Below, in pieces: positions 11,950 through 21,952 of a DNA stretch of 64,000 nucleotides. A program made the translations under genes and the position numbers. The stretch lies in the NCBI GenBank assembly GCA_015179025.1, contig WHUX01000003.1:620001-684000 (forward strand), in the 5' to 3' direction. Numbering within the stretch: the stretch's first letter is position 1; every line of letters starts with the position of its first letter. The notes below the pieces were generated by a model, which worked only from the letters and a program-made list of their open reading frames with translations, searched no databases and was not told where the DNA came from. This DNA is from Terfezia claveryi (lineage: Eukaryota; Ascomycota; Pezizomycetes; Pezizales; Pezizaceae).

Positions 11950-12695
11950 TAGATGAACCTCATTACAAGCATATCGCCGGGGCCAGGTGGGGTATGCTTG
12001 TAACGAATATATTCTTATATTAAGGGAAAATAAATACATATGGATAGAAGGTAGCGCGGGCTTAAAAAAAGATATGGAATAAGACTATGGGTACTAGAAA
12101 AGGTGCGGAATAAGACTATGGGTACAAGATACATAGAAATTGTAGGAGAGATCAAGAAGAGGAGGAGGTTCCGGATGTAGAATGACCCAGGAAATCGGTG
12201 ATCCAGACTATCGGTGATCCTGCGCTGAGCAGTTTTGAAGTTCCAGAAGCTCAATGTTTTTTCTCACGGTTGAGGACATGTTCTAGCTCAGTTAATATTG
12301 GCTGTAGGTTCAGCTTGAAGTGAGAAGAGGAGCAGCCCTTCGATGTGGGCTAGGGCTGCGAAGGTGTAATCGAAGGAGGTGTAATTCAAAACAGCGTTTG
12401 ATATGTCGCTATTTCAACTTCGGGTTTAGAGATACACTCGTGATCTGTAAGTATTCGCTTGCATGTGGGACTTGTAATCTATGGTGCGTGCTCTGTTATT
12501 GTGCGTGCACTATTATTCTGCGTGCTCTGTGGGTTATTCCTTATCGATAAGGCTGCCTAATTGAGTAACGCGCATCTCTTGTTACAAGCATATGTATTGT
12601 GACTAAGCCAAAAAAATAAGAATATTCTTATAATAAAAATATGCTTATTTACTATGGGAAAACACTGGAGGTATGCTTGTAATGAGGTTTATCTG
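11950..12695. mobile_element. TA-flanked MITE (Tc1/mariner type)
   Basis: The left end reads AGATGAACCTCATTACAAGC and the right end is its inverted near-copy (GCTTGTAATGAGGTTTATCT). Both abut TA dinucleotides (11948-11949 and 12696-12697). A second internal inverted pair (TATGCTTGTAAC, near 11992 and 12584) lies close to the ends. There is no transposase ORF, only short chance ORFs. TA flanks and simple inverted repeats fit the Tc1/mariner-pogo superfamily. Confidence 0.75.
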
Positions 12696-12959
12696 TACTC
12701 TATAGTTATGCTGACATCCTCTACCAAAATCAACTGAAGAGCCAATATCTCCCTTTCCAATATGACCTCCTACCTCTTCCCACTCAATCTCCCGTATAGG
12801 CCAAGTTACCTAGCGGTGAGCCTATAATGACTAGAAGCCCATTATCCAGTAACTATTTCATGACAAAACAGTCTCTAGAGCAAGAGTCTCGAATAAAATA
12901 AAATGGCATGTAATGCAAAAATCTCCAAAACGAGCTATTTCAAAAATTAACTAAATTTG

Positions 12960-13480
12960 CCCTATTTATAATATCTTGAACCCTTACTTTTCACCTCTCT
13001 ATAGTTTCCTCTCCTCAGTATTCTCAACTATTATAGAGAGGCCTCCAAAGCTCTAAAAGCACCAATACTCTCCCCTTTCAAGAACCATCCTCCTAATAGC
13101 TTCTCTTGTTCTCTACCTCTTCTATAGGCTGAATGTCAAATGGTCCCATAACACCTAGGAGACCTATACCTAAGTAGTATCTAGTTCCAATACTAAATGT
13201 GGAGCATACAAAATGGCAACATTAGAAGGCCTCAATTCAGAGAACTAAGATCTCATGAGTAATTCCAAGAGCTATTATCCAATTAACGAAATGCACCTTC
13301 TTTATGCCTCCTAGTTCTACCTAATCCAAACACTCCTCCAAAGCATCGTTAGAATCCCCAAAGAGGTCTAGTAGCTCTGGTACTCCAATGCCCCCTTATC
13401 TTGGGCACTAATAATTGCTTTGATCATGTTCACTATAGTATTTCTGGCCTTTTCGAGGCATTTTAGATCCTATATTGCAA
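12960..13480 (-). pseudogene. Heavily degraded coding relic, probably transposon-derived
   Basis: Read on the minus strand, one frame gives protein-like text broken by TAG/TAA stops. It contains MPRKGQKYYSEHDQSNY, then LLDLFGDSNDALEECLD, then GGIKKVHFVNWIIALGIT and IQPIEEVENKRSY. It looks like the N-terminal part of a transposase or accessory protein, but I cannot name the family. The surroundings are AT-rich. Confidence 0.25.
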
Positions 13481-13528
13481 CTACATACTCAGCCTAATCA
13501 TTACAAATACCAGTGCAAGCTGCTAGCA

Positions 13529-14813
13529 TATGAGGCTACGGAGGCCTTCTTCAGGCTATTATTCCGAGAGTTCACTTAGTGCATTTCTTTCAGTTCTTCA
13601 CGGGTAGCCCAGTGCCCCGAATTTCCCACGAGCTTCAATTTTCACGAGTTCCCTTTGTCTTAGTTCACTAGTTCATATTTTTTCCATTTTCTCACAGTTC
13701 ATAGGTTGGGGGATTGAGGCTCAGTCAGGCCTCCGGGTCATCGGTTAAGTCCGTTAGTGACAGCATGGGGCCTCGTCTTGGGTGGTGTTGTGTATTTATT
13801 CTGCATGGGTCTGGCAGATTAACTTGCCTTACCCTTGGATCCACCGGGTTTCCGCGTGGCTCAGGAAACTATGGAGGGTTTCTGGGGGACCAGGCCACGG
13901 TAGCGGATGGAGAACTCTCGGCAATGCACTGGGCTTTAAGTACAGAAGACGCGGTCCTAATAGCCATCCTCTCGGATTCCCAGGCAGCAATCCAAGCGGT
14001 CCGCAATATGAGTACAGGCTCTCCCCCCCGCTCTAGCATTGAGAAAGGGATCAAGGCGCACCTCGCGTCCAACCCACATAGGGACCTCCAGCTGTCGTGG
14101 GTTATAGGACATCTGGGTATCCCAGGAAATGAAAAAGCAGACCGGACGGCGAGCTTCCACTCCCACCTAGGAGAGTTCACAGGTCAGAGACGTACAGTAA
14201 CGGAAGGGGGTCTCCGCGCGTCCTCCAAAGCCACACGCAAGGCAGCAAGAAGGAGAAGCGGATACGGAATCAGGAGAGTGGAGTGGGACCGACACGCCCT
14301 ATCAGCATACACCTGGCTACGAACAAACAGAGGTCCGCAAAAGAGCTGGCTCCACCACATCGGCAAAGTAGAGTCAGCAGAATGTATATGCGGGCACACC
14401 TCCGAGACAGGAGAACACATAGTCTTCAACTGCCCACGTTTCGACCGCCCCCGGAGGGCCCTGTTGGGGGAAAAGAGCAGCTGGGAAGAGCTCGACAAGC
14501 CAGAATGGAGAAAGGAAGAGGAAGAGATTTATGGGGCCACGGAGGCCTTCTTTGGGCTTTTATACCGAGAGCTCACTTAGGAGGATTCACAGTTCATTAT
14601 TATTTACGAATCCCTTTTGTTTCAGCCCGCAAGTCAGTCTATCATAGTTCATCGTTTACAGTTCGGCAGTTAGTTTGTTCATGTATTTAGTTTGCGTGGG
14701 TCTGGCGGATTAACTTGCCTCTCCCTTGAATCCACCGGGTTTCCGCGTGGCTCCTCATAGCCCCCCTAACGGGGCTGCATAAGAGTACTAAGTATTTAAA
14801 AAAAAAAAAAAAA
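13529..14813 (+). mobile_element. LINE insertion, head-to-tail dimer of 3' ends
   Basis: The segment is flanked by TGCTAGCA at 13521-13528 and 14814-14821 and ends in A16 (14798-14813), as expected for target-primed reverse transcription. It begins with the last codons of LINE ORF2 (EATEAFFRLLFREFT), a full 3' UTR with hairpin (about 13830-13850), and no poly-A. It then switches at about 13858 to a second copy starting inside RNase H, with its own ORF end (14580), 3' UTR and poly-A. Confidence 0.8.
13714..14580 (+). pseudogene. LINE ORF2 C-terminal fragment (RNase H and CCHC end)
   Basis: The 288-codon open frame is chimeric. About its first 48 codons are read from the preceding LINE 3' UTR. 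The rest matches the C-terminus of the full-length LINE at 24.6 kb. RNase H landmarks are GDQATVADGELSAMHWAL (Glu), ILSDSQAAIQAV (Asp) and GHLGIPGNEKADR (His/Asp). The first RNase H Asp (YTDG) lies upstream of the truncation and is missing. The Cys/His end ECICGHTSETGEHIVFNCP is kept. It cannot encode an active enzyme. Confidence 0.8.
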
Positions 14814-14854
14814 TGCTAGCAGAGAACTGAGTTAAATGCTAGGTTGGGTACTAG

Positions 14855-14960
14855 TTTTTAAATACTCATTTACTCATATTTGGGACCAATGAGGGGACCA
14901 TGATGAGCCATCCGGAAACCCGGTGGATTCAGAGCGCACCCCTATCCTCCACTACGGAGG
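14855..14960 (-). mobile_element. LINE 3'-end fragment
   Basis: Minus-strand LINE 3' UTR. Read on the reverse complement it runs GAATCCACCGGGTTTCCGGA, then GGCTCATCATGGTCCCC, then a GAGTATTTAAAAA-type end. It belongs to the variant 3' ends that carry CATCATGGTCCCC, like the copies near 20.2 and 63.4 kb. No ORF remains. Confidence 0.6.
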
Positions 14961-15228
14961 CCCATTCGGACTAGTCTCAGTATGAACTTCACTGACTAAA
15001 CACGGGGATGGTTCCCAACTACACCATGAAGACGAGATCTTGCCTGGGCTCCATTAGATTATGATCTCCTCTTGTTGCTATATCTACTATAGATGAACCC
15101 CTCGAGCTCCAAATATCCTTTCTTGACTACGAGTTACTTACCTATGAAGTTCAATACAGGGTCTTCTACTGTACCAGTACTCGACGGAACCAACTATTCC
15201 TCATGGAAAAAAAATAATTCGTATCCTT

Positions 15229-16032
15229 TTGATGAAAGTTAGCGTTCTTCCACTCATACATAATGAACCCCCACATGCAGATGCCAGATGGCAGAAATGT
15301 GACCGATGGACGTTTTCTGATGGGGCTACCGCGAAGGCTGCCATTACCCGGTTGAGGGTCTGTACCGTCGTTTGCTCGTTGGCCAGTGCGGTAATCGCTT
15401 CGTCGAGGTCTTCTGGAGGACTGTGATCTCCTCGTCAGCCGACTTTAGTCGCCGTTGGGTATTTTGGAGGTCTTTCCTTGCGGCCTGGAGCTCGGTATTC
15501 ATTGCACCCACGAGTTCCCTTTGTTTTGTCTTAAGTCCACAAGCTATCTTTCTTGTTTAAAGTTCTTTTAGTTTCTAGTTCTTCTGTTCATGGGGGTCGA
15601 GGCTCAGTCAGGCTTCCGAAGTCATCGGTCAGTCCGTTAATGACCTCAGGGGGCCTCACCTCTCTATATGTATTTATTTTGCGTGGGATTGGCAGATTAA
15701 CTTGCCTCTCCCTTGAATCCACCGGGCTTCCGTGTGGCTCCTCATAGCTCCTCGTCGGAGCTGCATAGGAGTACTAAGTATTTAAAAAAAAAAAAAAAAT
15801 CGGTATTCATTGCTCCCAGGGCTTGTTGGGCCAGGGCCAGGTATCACCGAGCTCAGCCCCAATGATGTCAGTGGTTTCGAAAATGTCAATGATTTCGTGG
15901 CGATAAGCAACTAGGTCGTTGGGTTGGGTGGGGATGGCGAGCCCTCCAGGTCCGGAATCTAGCATCTAGTAGAGGGGTTTGGGCCTCCATAGCTGGTTGT
16001 CGTACTAGTCGGGTCAGATTGAACCAACGTAG
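15229..16032 (-). pseudogene. Gypsy gag relic, split by a LINE insertion
   Basis: Read on the minus strand from about 15985, one frame gives LDSGPGGLAIPTQPNDLVAY and RHEIIDIFETTDIIGAELGD. It stops at the LINE insert (15506-15799) and resumes with a Leu/Ala-rich helical segment (LANEQTTVQTLNRVMAAFAV). The part just inside the LTR (TACA|CTACGTTGGTTCAATCTGACC) resembles a primer-binding region and also occurs in the Gypsy copy at 61.7 kb. Gag would form the capsid. No other Gypsy domain follows, so only the 5' end of the element survives. Confidence 0.55.
15506..15799 (+). mobile_element. 5'-truncated LINE fragment
   Basis: A 294-bp LINE 3' UTR with the end hairpin (CCACCGGGCTTCCGTGTGG) and A17 tail. 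It is bounded by 14-bp target-site duplications TCGGTATTCATTGC at 15492-15505 and 15800-15813. The sequence on both sides belongs to the Gypsy gag relic, so the LINE inserted into the older Gypsy copy. Confidence 0.9.
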
Positions 16033-16466
16033 TGTAACGAGATGGCAGGGTGGGGCAAGGCGGCCGAGGTACGGTGGGTAAGGCAGTGGGCAAGGGGCAA
16101 GGGGTAAGTGACAAGAAGGGCACTGGCTGGACTGACACTTGTGTAAGAGCTTATGCGAGTGTGGGAATGTAGCAGGGGGGCACAAAGGTGCAGAATCGGG
16201 GAGGGAGTCACGGGGGTGTTCTAGGGAGTGAACTTGAATCATGAGAGAACAAAAACTGTATAAGTATATACAAGACGTTAGATGGAGAACAGAAGAGAGA
16301 GTGCGAGCAAGGGAAGTATATACTTATACAAGGAGGCCCTTGTAGCTAAGGCCGACAATGGGAAAGACTTCTCGAAGACAATGGGATAGCACATAATGAG
16401 AGTCGTGTCTAGAAGTGGCACGACTCTCAAAGGTCCCAACGATATTGAATAACAGTCAACGAGATA

Positions 16467-16933
16467 CAGTTAACTCTCGTTATAAGTCCTGGGGAGGGGC
16501 TAGTGCAAGCCAGACTACCTCTCATGGTGCTTACCATTAAAAGGGTACGTAAATTCTAGTCTGGTTGGCACAAGGCCCCCGCCAACGTAAATTCACTCAT
16601 TCGAAATTCATGCCATTTTTTGGCTTAGTCACATACTTTGGGTACTGATGCTTATATCGAATGGCAGGGGTGCTAATCGATAAGAAATCACCATGCAGAG
16701 AATATGTGGAGAATCTACATCACTTGACCCCAGCAGTGCAATATGTCAACATTACAAGCTTTATCAAGAGAATGCAAAAGAAAACCCAGCCAGCGGAAGA
16801 TCACTTAAATCTTACAATGGTCCTAATACCTATTTCCTAGATTATTTTACATGGATGTAATTTTCTCTTGGTATACTATAAGCTTATACCCTCTAGTCCC
16901 GACCGTGCGTATGCTTATAACGAGAGTCAACTG
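16467..16933. mobile_element. Pogo-like TA-flanked MITE inside Gypsy LTR
   Basis: Terminal inverted repeats CAGTTAACTCTCGTTATAAG (left) and CTTATAACGAGAGTCAACTG (right) lie directly between TA at 16465-16466 and TA at 16934-16935. Removing the element restores a continuous GAGATAACGAGAGTCG motif of the LTR. There is no transposase ORF. It carries one of the micro-insertions (16557-16584). A related short relic is at about 20076-20155. Confidence 0.8.
16557..16584 (+). repeat. Micro-insertion with TAGTCTGG end, 10-bp duplication
   Basis: 28 bp beginning TAGTCTGGTTGGCACAA, flanked by ACGTAAATTC at 16547-16556 and 16585-16594. It lies inside the pogo-like MITE. Confidence 0.8.
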
Positions 16934-17256
16934 TAACGAGAGTCGTGCTGGAAGTGGTAAGACTCTCAAAGGTCCCGACGACAATGAATACCAGACAACG
17001 ATATAACGAGAGTCATGCCAGAACCTGTCCGACTCTCAAACTAGGCAGCAATGAGATAACCTAAAACGAGGACAGTGAAATAAAGAGAGTCGGACAAGAA
17101 GTTGCCCAACCCCCAAAAAACCAAGAAGAGATGGTTGTGACACTTCACCATCTTTTGAATATATTGTAGTAGGTTTTCACAGTCTGGGGCAGGCCAGAAG
17201 AATTAATAGATGATTAAAATATTCAGATCCTTGCCACTACATAGGCTACCGGTATT

Positions 17257-17398
17257 GTGCAAGTACTAGTATTGGCAGTGGTACACTTGGGACTTAAACC
17301 TCCTAGAAATATTCCGTGTGATTCTCTGGTGACACCGTTCCCTCTAGGAATCTCCTTAGGGGATAGGATAAATCCTCATCTGTACTTGTTCCGTCCCT
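17257..17398. other. Flank of HNH pseudogene, no gene
   Basis: No coding or repeat feature is visible between the Gypsy LTR and the HNH relic. Confidence 0.3.
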
Positions 17399-19153
17399 CT
17401 ACTGCTCAAGCTCTTCTTCATAAGACCAAAGGAACTCGTCTTCCTCAATTGCCGTTACTCCAGCGGCACGGGAAACTCGCATGAGAGCCGCATGTAAGCT
17501 GAGGAGGTCTGGATGGGGAAGGGGGTAGTCGACAGGGTCAGGGGTTGTGAAACTAAAAGTAAAGCCGGTTTCAACCATGACTAGTGCCCTTCTCGCTAGC
17601 AGGCATCGTCCTGAGTGGCGGATGGCTGGCGTTCTGTAAACTATCCTGTTGACCAGTGTTCCTAGTTGTATCCTCTCCTTCTTCCATAGGGACCCAGGAA
17701 TCCAGAACTTGTGCCAGGTCCCAGTCACCTTCCCCTCGCAGCACAACTAGCTCTTCGTCTCCCTGGTCATCGCTATAGCGTTGTCCCTATCAGCCTCATG
17801 ATCATTCTCCAAATCGTGCTGAATTTCATCATCCGCAGGAACTGTATCATATTGTTTTATTAAAACCGAGACTGCGTCAGTCTTGGACAGTGTTCTCAAC
17901 CGGCCAGGCCGCCTGAAGCCTGGCCTGGGGTCCGAGGTCTATGCGGGCCTGAAACCGCCTGGGGTAGCCCCGGCCTGACCTCAGAAGGCCGTACAGGCTA
18001 TTCAGGCTATTCAGGCAATGGCCCGTTGGGAGCACTGGCGTCAGTTATGAAAGCACGACTCATCAGGTAATCGAGGCCGATATTGAGGCACCCACGAAAA
18101 CCTAACCTTATACTCACTTAATCGACCATTCGAATCCAAACCAGCCAGGGGTCACCAACGGGCTCCAAGACGAAAAATCCATAGCCAGATTCCTGATAGT
18201 GGCCCCAATTGAGACAGAGGAGATTCTCTAGGCGGTTTATTTGAGTCTGTTCAGACCTCTCCTGCCCGGCTGGGACTTGAAGCAGGTAATTTGTCACATT
18301 CTCTACCACGGTAGGTCCAGCGAGGTAAGTGAGCGATCGGAAGATATTGGGCTTTGTCTCGCGAAGTGAGCAGGATCCTTGGCTTGACGAAAAAGGGAAT
18401 ATATGTGCTACTTCTGGGTCAGTCATGTGGCTGAGAATACAGCATTCGTTGTCTCTGTGTCTCGCCTATCGATATCGGTCGTTAGCAAAGACCGTGCGAA
18501 GTTTCCAACTAGACTAATGTTAGGCAAATGATTATGAGGGGCTTGTGCCAACCAGACTAGCAAATGATTGGAGAATTGCGTTAGTACATACCCGCTGTGC
18601 TGCCGTGGCAGATCGGGTGGTAGGTTTGCCCGCCAGCGGTGAGGACGTACTTCCCCGGCCCCATATAGGTGGAGTAGGTTCTCCGACAGTGCTTGCGGCT
18701 GAGCTCGAGTTTAGTCGTCCACCTATGGTCAGATCTATGTATGATTGTCAACAGAACAATACATAGAAACACATGATTTGGAGTATTCTCTTCACAATAA
18801 CACCTACATTCTCGTAGAGCCAGGGTAAGGCTTTGCGACAGTGCCGTGATTTGCCGGTCGGTACTATTTTGCAACGACCTCCGAATATGGTTTCTGTCTT
18901 CCAGAGGGGCATATTCGAGAAGGTTGAGATTACACAACGCAAGGAATGTCCGGGAGATAGTAATGCCACGGCCAGCTCGCAACCTGTCCGTGATTTCATT
19001 ACGCCACGCTATCGGGTACGGACGCAGAGGTCCGACGAGTGCCGCGCGAGGGAGAATGGGTGGGTAGTTGGGGTGAGGGTGCTGCATCAGCATAGAGTAT
19101 GGTGATATATTCGGCTGTGATGGCGATCTAAGACATGTCAGCCGAGGCGACAT
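17399..19153 (-). pseudogene. HNH endonuclease-domain protein, decayed
   Basis: Three minus-strand blocks follow the order of fungal HNH (HNH_2-type) proteins. The N-terminal block (18581-19153) holds a helical region and TYMGPGKYVLTAGGQTYHPI. The core (18118-18480) holds RDNECCILSHMTDPEVAHIF with FPF following, then LENLLCLNWGHYQESGYGFF; AHI and the later His are the usual metal/catalytic region. The C-terminal block (17399-17600) holds GFTFSFTTPDPVDYPLPHPD and ALMRVSRAAGVTAIEEDEF. The blocks lie in different frames, and between the first and second sits a micro-insertion (18534-18559). Such proteins are presumed nucleases of unknown role. The family is clear from the core, but exon boundaries were not resolved. 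Confidence 0.7.
18534..18559 (+). repeat. Micro-insertion with CCAGACTA end, 10-bp duplication
   Basis: 26 bp ending GCTTGTGCCAACCAGACTA, flanked by GCAAATGATT at 18524-18533 and 18560-18569. It lies within the HNH pseudogene, where the insertion plus duplication adds a length not divisible by three. Confidence 0.85.
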
Positions 19154-19263
19154 GAGCAGCGATGACGCATGACTTTTTTAAAAAATAATTTGAATACTGA
19201 TTACCCATTACCCTAGTGCAACTAGTAGAGATAGTGCAACCAGATACCTCTTAGAGAGATTAG

Positions 19264-19278
19264 GTGCCAACCAGACTA
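19264..19278 (+). repeat. Micro-insertion, 15 bp, 9-bp duplication
   Basis: GTGCCAACCAGACTA lies between AGAGATTAG at 19255-19263 and 19279-19287. Only one terminus of the family is present. Confidence 0.85.
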
Positions 19279-19287
19279 AGAGATTAG

Positions 19288-20159
19288 ATCCAGTAAAAGT
19301 AGCAGAGGAGAGAGAGATGACTAGATTTCGGAAGAGAGAAAAAAGAAGGTAAGAAAGAAAGGCTGAAAGAGGTTTTAGACTTGGAAAGACAAATGGACTT
19401 ATGTGAAGCAGCTGGAGTCTGAAGGGAACAATTGGGCAGCGTTGAAAGCTGGCGGTGCTGTAGGCTTCAGTTCCTGCAGCAGCTCTACGAAATACAGGAT
19501 CGCTGCTTGTGGGTGCGGCGCTTGGCAATTTCGTTTCCTATCGGAGAGGGGTTTTTTTTTTTCCATGAGTATTTAAAAAATAACGAAAAACCATCAGTAG
19601 AAGGGGCGTGTCTCGGTTTGGTGGGTGAGAGATCGGAAAGAAAAATGAAAGTTGTTGATGGGGTATATTACCGAGATTTATGGTTGGTCCTGCGTGGATC
19701 AGGGAAGTTGAGAGAAACAGAGCCGAGAGATACCGGTAGTCATGAGTATCATGGAGAATTGCCCAACTGCTTTTAAAATTTTGAGACAGCCACGCTTGTG
19801 TTTCCTTGTGGGGAGACATCTTCCAGTGCATGGGATCGCAGAACTGTGCAGTGAGGAAGTTACAGTGGGAGTGTTCCCCTCCACAGCTTCTAACCATATT
19901 GCTAGTCTGGTTGGCACAACACCCTCCTGTGCCATAGTGCTTGATCCAAGTCTTCCCAAACCAGACTACCAAACTTTAGGATGTGGGGGCTGTGGTAGAA
20001 GAAATAAGTGATATGATCCCTATCCTCTGTGTGGTGTACGTAGAAACGGCAAGTGCTGGAGTCCATTTTGGAGATCAGTGAAGTCTCATTATAAGAAAGC
20101 CTTCGGGACCGCCTTGGAGTTTCTTCTAACGAGAGGATTCTTATAACGAGGCATGTACA
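19288..20159. other. No gene; repeat debris
   Basis: This stretch holds short ORFs without recognisable content, a T-run near 19550, one micro-insertion (19903-19931) and a pogo-like inverted-repeat relic at about 20076-20155 (CTCATTATAAGAAAG and CTTATAACGAG). Confidence 0.4.
19903..19931 (+). repeat. Micro-insertion, 29 bp, imperfect 9-bp duplication
   Basis: It begins TAGTCTGGTTGGCACAAC. Flanks are CCATATTGC (19894-19902) and CCATAGTGC (19932-19940), one mismatch. Confidence 0.65.
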
Positions 20160-20167
20160 CCAAGAAT

Positions 20168-20290
20168 CATGAAATCTTTTTTTTAATACCCATTGCTCAT
20201 ATTCGGTTCCAGTGAAGGGGACCATGATGAGCCACCCGGAAACCCAGGTTGATTCAGGGCAAGATAAAGTTAATCTGCCAGGTCCGGTGC
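20168..20290 (-). mobile_element. LINE 3'-end fragment
   Basis: A short T-run (20168-20176) is followed on the plus strand by GGACCATGATGAGCCACCCG, GAAACCCAGGTTGATTCAGG and a match to the LINE 3' UTR segment GTTAATCTGCCAG. It is a minus-strand, 5'-truncated LINE end whose hairpin is still recognisable. Confidence 0.7.
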
Positions 20291-20396
20291 GCAGAATTTC
20301 AAAAGACTCAAGTGCCTCTCGGCATGTAAAGAAGCAACCAACCTCTCGTGACTACCTAGAACTAAAATGCGAAAAAACTCCCATACTGTCATTGAC

Positions 20397-21070
20397 CGGC
20401 ATTTGCCAGATGCCCCCAAGAAGCGTTGTTGTGGTTCAGGTTGTTGTCTTTGTTGTCTCGTTTGGTCTGATTGTTGATGTCCCTGCTCTTGTCATTTCGT
20501 TAGAAGCTCCAGCCTCAAGAGGGGATAGTGTCACAACCGTTGCTTCTTGGCCTTTTTCGAGAGTTGGGCAGGAAGCTGCCCGACTCTCGTTATCTCATTA
20601 TCTCGTTATTTCTCTGTTATTCTCATCGAGAAGTCTATCCCATTGCCGGCCTTGGCTCTTCGAGCCATCTTGTCCCTTTCCTGCGCTCTTTCCTTTGAAT
20701 CTTCATCCAACCGTGGAGGGTGTTGTGCCAACCGGACTATCGTCCAAGGTAGTCTGATTTGTGCCAACCAGACTACGTCCAAGGTACACTCCCAAGTGCA
20801 CCTTCCTCGCCCATGCCCTGTTCCTAGCCCTTTGTACAAAGGACTCCGTAGCCCCGCTGCCCCCTCTGTGACTTATCCCACACTCGCCTAAGGGCTTACG
20901 CGAGTATCAGCTTTGCCCGTGTCTCCCTTGCCTCGCCCCTCTTGCCTCTTGCCCTGTACCCCTCATTCCTTGCCCCTCTTGCCTCTTGCCTTGTGCCCCT
21001 CGTCCCTCGCCCCTCGCCTTCCCCCCGCGCCCGTACCCCTCGGTCGCCTAGCCCCTCCCGCCCCGTTACA
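20397..21070 (+). mobile_element. Gypsy 3' end and LTR
   Basis: A polypurine stretch (AGAGGGGATAG) precedes TGTCACAACCG at 20529, and the LTR runs to CGTTACA at 21070 (542 bp). Internal GAGAGTTGGGC...GCCCGACTCTCG inverted motifs match the other LTRs. Upstream 130 bp resembles the end of the Gypsy internal region near 21480-21596. The LTR contains micro-insertions at about 20723-20739 and 20750-20775. It is the 3' LTR of a lost element. Confidence 0.65.
20750..20775 (+). repeat. Micro-insertion, 26 bp, perfect 9-bp duplication
   Basis: Starts TAGTCTGA and ends TTGTGCCAACCAGACTA. It is flanked by CGTCCAAGG at 20741-20749 and 20776-20784. Both termini of the family are present with almost nothing between them. 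Confidence 0.9.
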
Positions 21071-21136
21071 CCAACCTGAAAACAAGGTATAGTTATCAAG
21101 TCGGATAGTATAGCCCTTCTGTACCGTAAGCTGGAC

Positions 21137-21147
21137 CAACCAGACTA
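21137..21147 (+). repeat. Micro-insertion, 11 bp, perfect 9-bp duplication
   Basis: CAACCAGACTA lies between AAGCTGGAC at 21128-21136 and 21148-21156. Confidence 0.85.
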
Positions 21148-21849
21148 AAGCTGGACTACAAATTCTTGAGGCCATATGTATGAGGTTTTAGAGAATGAAC
21201 TACTCACACCTCCTGGCTGAGATTCCTATAGAATATCAAACATTATCTTGTCGTTTCCATATTGGAGATTGAGCCAGCTGCAGATGAACCCCTGCCTGGA
21301 CAAAAGTACCCACCACCACTACCTGCGATAGTTGACAGTGAGGAGGAGTGGGAGGTGGAAGAGGTAGTGACTTGAGGAGACGTTACGGCCGGCTGCAATA
21401 CAAGCTCAAATGGCTGGGGATGAGGAGACCACCTGGCAGCCAGATGCTCCGGACCTGGTTGCCCTGTTCCACCAGCGCTACCCTCGAAAGCCACGTCCAG
21501 CGGAAACATGGTGTTGTTATTGTTTCGTGTTTGTTTCGTTGTTGTTGTGGTTTCCGTTCGTTTTTCTTGTCGCTGGAGCTCTTGAAGGGGGGATAGTGTC
21601 ACAACTGTCTCTTTTTGGCTTTTTGAGAGTCGGAGAACTTCTTATCCCACTCTCGTTATCTCGTTATCTGTTATTCGTTGTCGTCGGGACCTTTGAGAGT
21701 CGTGCAAATCCTGGCACGACCCCGCTTTCTGCTATATCATTGTCTTCGGGGAGTATATTGTCGGCCTTCGCAATCGGTCTTGGCCATCAGGACTTCTTTG
21801 TATATATTCTTCGCACTCTTCCTTCTGTTCCCCATCCAACGTCTTGTAT

Positions 21850-21875
21850 TAGTCTGGTTGCATTACCCCTCCCTA
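21850..21875 (+). repeat. Micro-insertion, 26 bp, perfect 9-bp duplication with empty paralogous site
   Basis: It starts TAGTCTGGTTGCATTACC and ends CCCTA. Flanks GTCTTGTAT at 21841-21849 and 21876-21884 are identical. The solo LTR at 60635-61056 has the same surroundings (CATCCAACGTCTTGTAT, 60835-60851) with GTCTTGTAT only once, so it represents the unfilled site. Confidence 0.92.
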
Positions 21876-21921
21876 GTCTTGTATACTTACAATACAGCAC
21901 TTGGTTCATCACGTCCTCGTC

Positions 21922-21952
21922 TAGTCTGGAGGGGCTTGTGCCAACCAGACTA
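21922..21952 (+). repeat. Micro-insertion, 31 bp, perfect 9-bp duplication
   Basis: It starts TAGTCTGGAGGGG and ends CTTGTGCCAACCAGACTA. It is flanked by GTCCTCGTC at 21913-21921 and 21953-21961. Confidence 0.9.

Larger units (their letters stand above)
16033..17142 (-). repeat. Gypsy 5' LTR, interrupted
   Basis: It starts TGTAACGAG and ends GTTGTGACA on the plus strand, which is the reverse complement of TGTCACAAC...TTACA as in the other Gypsy LTRs here. It contains repeated GAGAGTCG/CGACTCTC inverted motifs. A TA-flanked element at 16467-16933 splits the LTR. No 5-bp duplication could be assigned because the other LTR is missing. Confidence 0.7.

Noticed and set aside
16033..17142. 5-bp target duplication for this Gypsy copy
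   Set aside because: The partner LTR is missing, so no duplication can be defined.
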